Source: Psychromonas arctica DSM 14288 (lineage in GTDB: Bacteria > Pseudomonadota > Gammaproteobacteria > Enterobacterales > Psychromonadaceae). From it: 64,000 nucleotides of DNA. The translations under genes were made by a program, and so were the position numbers. Where the stretch lies: assembly GCF_000482725.1 (NCBI RefSeq), contig NZ_KI519478.1, positions 161,618 through 225,617 on the forward strand. The letters run 5' to 3'. The notes under the pieces were generated by a model. The model did not search any database. It saw nothing but the letters and a program-made list of their open reading frames with translations, and was not told where the DNA came from. This document shows, in pieces, positions 57,616 to 64,000 of this stretch. The first letter of the stretch is position 1, and the number at the start of each line of letters is the position of its first letter.

Positions 57616-58764
57616 ATGAACATTTTAGTATTAGGTGCAGGACAGCTTGCACGTATGATGAGCTTAGAAGCTGCCCCATTAAATTTGAATGTGCGCGCTT
57701 ATGATGTGGGCTCAAAACAAGTTATTCATCCGCTAACGTTGCAATCATTTGAGCAAACACTTGAACAGGCTATCGCATTTGTTGATGTGATCACCTGTGA
57801 ATTTGAGCATATTCCAGATGATGTACTCACACTTTGCTGCGCAAGTAGTAAGTTCTTTCCAGGTAAAGCCGCAATCAAAGCTGGTGGCGACCGCAGTATT
57901 GAAAAAGCCCTACTTGGTAATACTGGCGTTCCTTCTGCCCCTTATAAACTGATCACTGAAAAGCAACACTTGGCTGATTCAGTTTCATTACTTGGTTTAC
58001 CGTTAGTCATTAAAACCTGCCAAGCGGGTTATGACGGAAAAGGCCAGTGGCGCTTAAAATCAGTCGACCAACTGGAGCTGATTTGGGCTGAAATGGCTGA
58101 GTTTATTGCTACGGGTACAGAAAGTTTTCCACATAGTATTATTGCAGAAAAGATGATCCCTTTTAATCGTGAAGTATCAGTAATTGGTGCGCGTGATAAA
58201 GCGGGAAACATTGCAATTTACCCTGTTACTGAAAATCAACATACGGATGGTGTATTAACCTTATCCTTGGCTATTGAGATGGATCTTAGCATCCAACAAC
58301 AAGCGATTGATGCATTTAATAAATTATCAACAGAAATGGATTATATTGGTGTATTAGCAATTGAGTTCTTTGATGTAGATGGACAATTGATGGTCAATGA
58401 GATTGCTCCGCGTGTACATAACTCAGGTCATTGGACACAACAAGGTACGGCTTGTAGTCAGTTTGAAAACCACATGCGTGCGGTTGCCGGTTTACCATTA
58501 GGCGATACTCAGTTGCAAAAAGTCAGTGCGATGATCAATGTGTTAGGTCAGGCGAGTATCAGTGAGCAAGTACTTAGCATCAGTGATGTTAAAAGTCATT
58601 GGTATGGAAAAGCACAACGTGATGGTCGTAAGATGGGTCATATTAACGTCTCAGCAGAAAGCAATACAGCATTAGCTGGTAAATTGTTACAACTGGCTGA
58701 TATTTTACCTGAACAAAATTATCCAGGTATAAAAAGTGCCGCACAACGTTTGTTAGAAAGTTAA
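57616..58764 (+). CDS. purK: N5-CAIR synthetase PurK
   Basis: The ATP-grasp ligase making N5-CAIR from AIR, ATP and bicarbonate, substrate for PurE. 382 residues. The N-terminal G-A-G-Q-L-A-R-M-M, the ATP-grasp core with V-I-K-T-C-Q-A-G-Y-D-G-K-G-Q and the metal-binding N-E-I-A-P-R-V-H-N-S-G-H-W-T are clear. Coupled to purE; a terminator follows at 58786. Confidence 0.97.
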   Translation: MNILVLGAGQLARMMSLEAAPLNLNVRAYDVGSKQVIHPLTLQSFEQTLEQAIAFVDVITCEFEHIPDDVLTLCCASSKFFPGKAAIKAGGDRSIEKALLGNTGVPSAPYKLITEKQHLADSVSLLGLPLVIKTCQAGYDGKGQWRLKSVDQLELIWAEMAEFIATGTESFPHSIIAEKMIPFNREVSVIGARDKAGNIAIYPVTENQHTDGVLTLSLAIEMDLSIQQQAIDAFNKLSTEMDYIGVLAIEFFDVDGQLMVNEIAPRVHNSGHWTQQGTACSQFENHMRAVAGLPLGDTQLQKVSAMINVLGQASISEQVLSISDVKSHWYGKAQRDGRKMGHINVSAESNTALAGKLLQLADILPEQNYPGIKSAAQRLLES

Positions 58765-58785
58765 TACACTCTAATATTTGAAGAG

Positions 58786-58812
58786 AAAAGCCGAGTTTTA
58801 CTCGGCTTTTTT
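58786..58812 (+). terminator. Intrinsic terminator after purK
   Basis: 11-bp stem AAAAGCCGAGT/ACTCGGCTTTT with a TTT loop, running into six T. A-rich on the other side, so it can also serve the converging methyltransferase gene. Confidence 0.9.
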
Positions 58813-58844
58813 GTGTCTACTGATATGCATAATAAGTATAATTA

Positions 58845-59858
58845 TTATAAGGTTAAGGCCACTATTTTTAATGGATGATTATCATCAAACGATGGAAAAT
58901 CTTGATGGCAATCTAACCATTCAACATGACTTACTTCTCTGCCCTGTTTTTCAACACAACGGACTAAACTTTTAAACCATGCTTCTTTATCAACTTTCGC
59001 TACATTGTTACAACACACAATGGTGCCGCCCTGTTTAGTCGTTAGCACTGCCGGTTTAAATAGACTTTGGTAATCATTGACCAAATCCACGGTACCAAAT
59101 ACACTTTTAGCAAAACGAGGTGGATCTAAAAAGACCAAATCAAACTGAGAAGCAGACATTTTAGGATAACTAGGCAGTTTTTTATTATTTCGGCTCGCGA
59201 CTTTAAGCCCAGCTAACTGGCGTAATGCCGGAAAAGCATCACTTTGAATAAACTGGCAAACTAATTCAACTCCGTTCAACTGCGCATTTTTTTCTCCTGC
59301 CGCTAATGCAAAAGAGGAAAAATCAACATTAACCACCCGTTTTGCGCCACCTACCGCAGCAGCAGTGCCAATACCACAGGTATATGAAAACAGATTTAGT
59401 ACCGTTTTTTTATGACTGTTTGCTTTAACAAACTCACGCCCAACACGCATATCTAAAAATAATAGCGGGTCCTGTCCTTCATGGCGTAGCTTGCTATTAA
59501 ACAATATGCCATTTTCAGCGATCACTTGATCGGAATGTGCATAAGCATCAATGTCTACATCAAGTTCATTGATAACACGAGAGTTTTTATTAGACCGATC
59601 GTTATATACAACAGGTAAATCAGCTGCACTTAACAATACGTTATGGATTGATTGTAGTTCTTCCTCATTAAGTGTTTGATGGAAAGTCTGAATTAACCAA
59701 GCGTCACCATAACGATCAATATTAAGCCCGTTAACACCTTCAACCGTGCCATGAAAAACACGAAAACAATCTGTTTTTGGTAAATTAGCGTTTGATAAAT
59801 TATTAATAAGGGTCTCGCGTTTTGCTAACGCAGTGGTTAATAAAGTAGTTATTGGCAT
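58845..59858 (-). CDS. Class I SAM-dependent (rRNA-type) methyltransferase
   Basis: 337 residues from ATG 59858 (a TTG two codons earlier is rejected). The N-terminal part recalls PUA/RlmI-type enzymes (F-R-V-F-H-G-T-V-E-G-V-N-G-L). The central R-V-G-R-E-F-V leads to V-L-N-L-F-S-Y-T-C-G-I-G-T-A-A (SAM motif I), V-N-V-D-F-S and D-L-V-F-L-D-P-P-R-F-A-K (catalytic-type D-P-P-R). An RNA cytosine-5 or guanine methyltransferase like RlmI or RlmK is likely, but the target base cannot be fixed. It stands alone, converging with purK. Confidence 0.8.
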   Translation of the reverse strand: MPITTLLTTALAKRETLINNLSNANLPKTDCFRVFHGTVEGVNGLNIDRYGDAWLIQTFHQTLNEEELQSIHNVLLSAADLPVVYNDRSNKNSRVINELDVDIDAYAHSDQVIAENGILFNSKLRHEGQDPLLFLDMRVGREFVKANSHKKTVLNLFSYTCGIGTAAAVGGAKRVVNVDFSSFALAAGEKNAQLNGVELVCQFIQSDAFPALRQLAGLKVASRNNKKLPSYPKMSASQFDLVFLDPPRFAKSVFGTVDLVNDYQSLFKPAVLTTKQGGTIVCCNNVAKVDKEAWFKSLVRCVEKQGREVSHVEWLDCHQDFPSFDDNHPLKIVALTL

Positions 59859-60115
59859 AATCAAAAAACTCAGTAAAGGAAAGTAGCTATTTAGCAGAAA
59901 GATATGCCAGATAATGAACCACTATATTAACAAACTGCAAAGCTTAACAACACTAACTTGCTCGAAAATAAGTATGCTTGAGTTAGCAACCTTCAATTAT
60001 TAAGAAACGCCTAATTTATTTATAATAAAGCGCTGAAAAGTACCTCATAAAATACCCTGAATAACACATACATGATAAATTAACCCTTACTAAATTTATT
60101 GAAATCGGAGCTCAC

Positions 60116-60934
60116 ATGGATCAGTACGCTGTATTTGGCAATCCAATCAAACATAGTAAATCGCCTTTTATCCACACTTTATTTGCTAATCAAACACAGC
60201 AACAGATGTCTTACGGTATTGTTGAAGCACCGGTTGAGGGGTTCACTGCAGCAGTTCAAGCCTTTTTTAATAGTAATGCAAAAGGCTGCAATATTACTGC
60301 CCCTTTTAAAGAAGAAGCTTTTCAGTTTGCACAGTCATTAACGGATCGTGCACGTTTAGCCGGTGCAGTAAATACACTAAAGAAAACTGATGACGGGTTA
60401 ATTATTGGTGATAACACTGACGGTGCAGGGTTAGTTTTAGACTTAAAAAATAACCATGTAAACCTAACCGGCGCACGCATTTTATTATTAGGCGCTGGTG
60501 GCGCTGCACGTGGTGTATGTAGTTCGCTTTTAGCAGAAAATCCTGCACAGTTAACGATTGCAAACCGTACTTTTGAAAAGGCTGAAACCTTGGTCTCTAT
60601 TTTCAAAGCATTAGGTAATATTAATGCCTCTGAATTTAGTGATTTATCAGGTCCATTTGATCTCATTATCAACTCTACCTCAGCAGGTTTACACGGTAGT
60701 TTACCAAATATATCCACGGCATTGATCACCCCAGAAACAGCCATATATGACATGACTTATAATGCTCAAGTAACGGCATTTAATGCATGGGCAAAAGAGA
60801 ATGGTGCTCGCTTAACCATTGATGGTTTAGGTATGTTAGTTGGCCAAGCGGCAGAAAGCTTTGCTATTTGGCGCGGTGTCAAACCTGGCGCGAAACAAGT
60901 GTTAAATGAATTACGTCATAATTTAGCCGGTTAA
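60116..60934 (+). CDS. aroE: Shikimate dehydrogenase
   Basis: Reduces 3-dehydroshikimate to shikimate with NADPH. 272 residues. N-terminal [11 protein letters not shown] holds the substrate-binding serines. The catalytic Lys is in N-I-T-A-P-F-K, Asp in D-N-T-D-G-A-G, and the NADP Rossmann motif is [15 protein letters not shown] ribosome site precedes the ATG. Small conserved genes follow closely. Confidence 0.97.
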   Translation: MDQYAVFGNPIKHSKSPFIHTLFANQTQQQMSYGIVEAPVEGFTAAVQAFFNSNAKGCNITAPFKEEAFQFAQSLTDRARLAGAVNTLKKTDDGLIIGDNTDGAGLVLDLKNNHVNLTGARILLLGAGGAARGVCSSLLAENPAQLTIANRTFEKAETLVSIFKALGNINASEFSDLSGPFDLIINSTSAGLHGSLPNISTALITPETAIYDMTYNAQVTAFNAWAKENGARLTIDGLGMLVGQAAESFAIWRGVKPGAKQVLNELRHNLAG

Positions 60935-60940
60935 TTTAAT

Positions 60941-61219
60941 ATGAATCAAAGTATTATTTTTGCAGATAACGAATACTATAACGCTCAGTTACAACAAGTA
61001 GAGTTTCAAGCTCAATGCCAAGGGCACTTAATTAGATGTATTATCTCTTGGGAAACATTAAAAAAATTAAGTGAGCAATTTAGTATGCCAATAAAAGCTA
61101 ATGAAAAATTAGCATTAATGTTATTTGATGGCGCTCGTTTTGATATTGAAGATCTCGCAGAAGAGTTAATTAATCAACAAGCTTTTAGTGAGTATGGAGA
61201 AATCCTGATCACGGCTTAA
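60941..61219 (+). CDS. DUF1488-family protein
   Basis: A 92-residue protein resembling DUF1488 (F-x-D-N-E-Y-Y-N-A-x-L-x-x-V-E-F-x-A at the start, I-S-W-E-T-L in the middle). No known biochemical function. It starts 6 bp after aroE, so it is co-transcribed, an association seen in relatives. Confidence 0.75.
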   Translation: MNQSIIFADNEYYNAQLQQVEFQAQCQGHLIRCIISWETLKKLSEQFSMPIKANEKLALMLFDGARFDIEDLAEELINQQAFSEYGEILITA

Positions 61220-61253
61220 TTAAGTTATGTATCCATTACAAGGAGTCTAATAT

Positions 61254-61517
61254 ATGCAAACTCATCGTATCAATGAAATTTTAGCGCTAATAAAGCCTTA
61301 TTGGTTAAAAAATCAAGAATTGAGTTTATTAGAAGTATTACAGTTAATAGCAACTGAATCAGGGTTTGATAAATCGGTTGCAGAGTTAACAGATGAAGTG
61401 ATTATTTATCATTTAAAAATGGATCAAACTGCAAAAGGTGACATGATTCCTGGCATAGCAAAAGATTGTGAAGATGACTTTCAAACTGCATTATTAAAAG
61501 CACGCGGTTTATTATAA
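61254..61517 (+). CDS. yihD: YihD-family protein
   Basis: An 87-residue protein of the YihD (DUF1040) family, recognised by H-R-I-N-E-I-L-A-L-I-K-P-Y-W, D-E-V-I-I-Y-H-L-K-M-D and M-I-P-G-I-A-K-D near the end. Function unknown. AAGGAG before the ATG; 34 bp after the DUF1488 gene. Confidence 0.85.
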   Translation: MQTHRINEILALIKPYWLKNQELSLLEVLQLIATESGFDKSVAELTDEVIIYHLKMDQTAKGDMIPGIAKDCEDDFQTALLKARGLL

Positions 61518-61555
61518 AACGGACATAGACTTAATCAATAAAAAGGATGAAGGCA

Positions 61556-61756
61556 ATGTTAGAAAATTATAAAAAAATGGATGTTAATATGCTGCTTAGC
61601 ATCGTTAATATGAAATTAAGAAATGAAAGTGAAACACTTGAAGATCTCTGTGTTACCTATGAAATTGAAAAGTCACTACTAGTAGAAAGACTGGCAAAGC
61701 ATGACTTTTTTTATGATCAGGAGCACCATCAGTTTAAACAACATTCCCCGCAATAA
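61556..61756 (+). CDS. DUF4250-family protein
   Basis: 66 residues from ATG 61556, six bases after GGATGAAGG-type sequence; the start at 61547 is less likely. It shows the DUF4250 pattern M-L-E-N-Y-K-K-M-D-x-N-M-L-L-S-I-V-N-M-K-L-R, then a helix-turn-helix-like L-E-D-L-C-x-x-Y-E-I. Function unknown. Confidence 0.8.
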   Translation: MLENYKKMDVNMLLSIVNMKLRNESETLEDLCVTYEIEKSLLVERLAKHDFFYDQEHHQFKQHSPQ

Positions 61757-61886
61757 AGGTCATCAACAAAGCAATCCTAGTAAGTCGGTAATAGGATATT
61801 ATATCAATAACATCCTATTACCTTATTGATTGTTTTCATTTTAAAAAATACACTTCTATTTCTTTAAACTATAAGTGAACTAAAAA

Positions 61887-62255
61887 ATGAAAAAAATTGC
61901 TTTAATTTTATTAGGTGGCGCCCTACTAGCTGGTTGTCAAACTACTAGCTCAGACCTTACTTCAACAGCTAACTCAGCAGCGACCTCTGCCACTGACGGC
62001 GCTACTAGCTCTGTTAGCAGCTTAACAAGCAACTTACTTAATACAAACTTCCCTAGTCTAAGTTGCTCTGCAATCAAGCAAACTTTTGTTACTTACGAAG
62101 CACAAGCAGCCAACCTTGAGTCAGGTTCAAGCATGCTTACAGCAGCAGGTATCAGCACTGAAAGTACAAAAGTAAAACTAGACAGTGCTTACAACACAGC
62201 AAAAGCGACTGCAATACCAGTAATGAGTGCGAAAGGCTGTAGTGAAACACTATAA
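61887..62255 (+). CDS. Outer-membrane-type lipoprotein
   Basis: A 122-residue lipoprotein. Signal residues 1-16 end in the lipobox L-L-A-G-C (Cys17), followed by Gln, not Asp, which suggests sorting to the outer membrane. A Ser/Thr/Ala-rich linker precedes a small domain with two further cysteines (S-C-S-A-I-K-Q, and K-G-C-S near the end) that may pair. Family not recognised. Confidence 0.8.
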   Translation: MKKIALILLGGALLAGCQTTSSDLTSTANSAATSATDGATSSVSSLTSNLLNTNFPSLSCSAIKQTFVTYEAQAANLESGSSMLTAAGISTESTKVKLDSAYNTAKATAIPVMSAKGCSETL

Positions 62256-62591
62256 GCATTAGTATTAAATAAAGCTTTGTTTATTGCGAAGCTTTAATTA
62301 CTTCAGCTCAAAATAAAGTAAACCATGCAATACCACGATTTTCTTCGTTAAATGATCTATCCCAAAGATTTAAATTTAATAATGATTTGTCTACTGTTAA
62401 ACAAACTGCGAACTAATCTTCCAAATCAAGCTCATTCAGAGCAAAAATAAGTTAAACAATAATCATTACTATTTATAGCTAAGTATTTATTATAAAGCAG
62501 TAATTTGAGCATAGTTTTTGTTTTATCTGTTGCATTTATTCACTCATAATTCCTTTATAATCGCGGTATTATTTACAGCAGGTGTTTACAA
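62256..62591. other. Intergenic region before ccoG
   Basis: 336 bp AT-rich, no gene. A short hairpin (arms AAAGCTT 62271-62277 and AAGCTTT 62289-62295) follows the lipoprotein gene and may terminate it. The ccoG promoter must lie near 62540-62575, where TATAAT-like sequence occurs; no clear FNR box was seen. Confidence 0.5.
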
Positions 62592-63995
62592 ATGACGCAG
62601 AAAATTAAAATTAAAGAGATCAAGACAACTCATAAAGAAAGTGCCGATCGTTTTAATCCAAGCAATCGTATTTATGTGCGTGCAGCTTACGGCCTTTTTC
62701 AGAAAATTCGTAAATTAACAGGTTGGGGTTTAATTCTATTATTCCTCACCATTCCTATGATCCGTTGGGATGGACATCAAGCTGTTTTATTTGATGTTGA
62801 TAAGCAACAATTTCATCTTTTTAACATGCTTCTATTTCCTCAAGATCTAACCTTGCTGGCATGGGTATTTATAATAGCCGCCTTTGCCCTGTTCTTCTTC
62901 ACCACTTATTTAGGGCGAGTTTGGTGTGGTTACACTTGCCCACAAACAGTTTGGACCTTTATTTTTATATGGTTCGAAGAACGCTTTGAAGGCACGGCTA
63001 ATAAACGTAAACGACTTGATCAAATGCCGTGGAGTTTTAATAAAATATGGCGAAAAACAGCGAAGCACACCGGTTGGTTAATAGTTTCATTATTTACTGC
63101 CCTTGCTTTTTGCTCTTATTTTGTTCCTGTTGAAACGCTTTATCGTGATTTTTTCACCGGTCAAAGTAGCATGCTTGTTTTATTAATGGTGTTTATATTT
63201 ACTTTCTCAACCTATGCAAATGCGGGTTGGATGCGTTCTATTTTCTGTATTCATATGTGTCCATATTCACGCTTTCAATCTGCCATGTTTGATAAGAACA
63301 CTTATAGTGTTGGCTATGATGCGACACGTGGTGAAAAGCGCGGCCCTCGTTCACGTAAAATAGACCGTTCAGAAACTGAGTTGGGTGACTGTGTTGATTG
63401 TGATTTATGCGTGCAAGTATGTCCTTCAGGCATAGATATTCGTGACGGCTTACAATATGAATGCATTAACTGTGGTGCCTGTGTTGATGCCTGTGATGAA
63501 ACCATGGATAAAATGGGTTATCCAAGGGGTTTGATTTCATACACATCAGAACAAATATTGGAAGGTAAAAAAACCAAGCTAATGCGCCCTAAAATCATTG
63601 GGTATGGGTTGATGTTGGTTGTCATGCTTGTCTTGTTTTTTGTTAATATAGCCACATTAACCAAAGTAGAGATGGAAATTTTACGTGATAGAACTTCTTT
63701 ATATCGTGAAAACGTTGATGGTTTAATAGAAAATACTTATACCTTAAAAGTACTCAATAAAACGATTCAAGCACAGACCTACAATATTACTTTTTCAGGG
63801 TTAAAAGATGCGACCATGATAGGGCCGAAGCAAGTAACTATAAGCTCTGGAGAAATTTTTACTCAACCAATTTCCATTGCTGTTGACCCTTATGATATTA
63901 AAGAGAAAAAAAGAACTATTACTATCAAACTAACTAACGTAGATGATAGCGACGAAGTAATCCAACAAGATGCTTCATTCTTTCTTGGCTTGTAA
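62592..63995 (+). CDS. ccoG: Cytochrome c oxidase accessory protein CcoG
   Basis: A 467-residue membrane iron-sulfur protein of the FixG/RdxA family, needed for copper delivery to cbb3-type oxidase in known cases. Membrane helices lie at about 40-58, 85-105, 160-180, 195-215 and 338-358. Cysteine pattern C-G-Y-T-C-P-Q is near 117. Two ferredoxin-type clusters are C-V-D-C-D-L-C-V-Q-V-C-P and C-I-N-C-G-A-C-V-D-A-C. A periplasmic C-terminal immunoglobulin-like FixG domain ends the protein just inside the window. ccoNOPQ is not in view. Confidence 0.93.
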   Translation: MTQKIKIKEIKTTHKESADRFNPSNRIYVRAAYGLFQKIRKLTGWGLILLFLTIPMIRWDGHQAVLFDVDKQQFHLFNMLLFPQDLTLLAWVFIIAAFALFFFTTYLGRVWCGYTCPQTVWTFIFIWFEERFEGTANKRKRLDQMPWSFNKIWRKTAKHTGWLIVSLFTALAFCSYFVPVETLYRDFFTGQSSMLVLLMVFIFTFSTYANAGWMRSIFCIHMCPYSRFQSAMFDKNTYSVGYDATRGEKRGPRSRKIDRSETELGDCVDCDLCVQVCPSGIDIRDGLQYECINCGACVDACDETMDKMGYPRGLISYTSEQILEGKKTKLMRPKIIGYGLMLVVMLVLFFVNIATLTKVEMEILRDRTSLYRENVDGLIENTYTLKVLNKTIQAQTYNITFSGLKDATMIGPKQVTISSGEIFTQPISIAVDPYDIKEKKRTITIKLTNVDDSDEVIQQDASFFLGL

Positions 63996-64000
63996 GTAAA

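Overview
This 64 kb window comes from an AT-rich gammaproteobacterium. The order of the housekeeping genes (def-fmt-rsmB-trkA-trkH diverging from lysM-dprA-smg-topA zinc finger-tsaC, then purEK and aroE) and the protein style suggest an Alteromonadales marine or cold-adapted lineage, most like Psychromonas (inference, moderate confidence). No rRNA, tRNA or CRISPR array was seen.

Bases 1-40513 are accessory DNA inserted downstream of glmS; 40538-64000 is mostly core chromosome. The glmS-proximal part is a Tn7-like transposon. It has a right end at 40448-40513 with three 17-bp transposase-site-like repeats at 20-bp period, then tnsA, tnsB, tnsC, tnsD (TniQ) and tnsE, all reading away from glmS. 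Its terminus lies 24 bp from the glmS stop, which is the classical attTn7 position. The cargo runs leftward. First comes a WYL regulator with a type IC restriction-modification locus (hsdM, hsdS, hsdR). This locus also carries a PrrC-type anticodon nuclease and a RhuM-family gene. Next is a two-gene module of a winged-helix/GHKL ATPase and a STAS-like/winged-helix protein. Last is an E2-only ('short' type II) CBASS operon: small basic protein, YdjM-like membrane protein, HNH-SAVED effector, CD-NTase and E2. I found no matching left end for this transposon in the window.

Bases 1-17977 look like a second mobile unit. Two sets of related 22-23 bp periodic repeats face each other at about 21-88 and 17848-17977, and the right set ends in a TGT/ACA-type terminus only 6 bp from the CBASS E2 stop codon. 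Inside are a broken HNH-like/TPR gene, an intact 1310-bp IS4-family insertion sequence, an XRE-regulated hypothetical protein plus SF2 helicase pair, a sugar acetyltransferase, and a complete gluconate/Entner-Doudoroff regulon (gnd, gntT, gntK, edd, eda, gntR) with strong GntR-type palindromic operators.

Three genes need single-base frameshift correction at A7-A8 runs: two sites in the HNH-TPR gene and one in the GHKL ATPase gene. These are recent decay, programmed slippage or sequencing errors. The core part holds glmS, rmuC, a LysR/VOC divergent pair, potassium uptake (trkA, trkH), translation and N-terminal formyl-Met genes, dprA with an apparent ATT start, purine genes, aroE, several small conserved proteins, a lipoprotein and ccoG.
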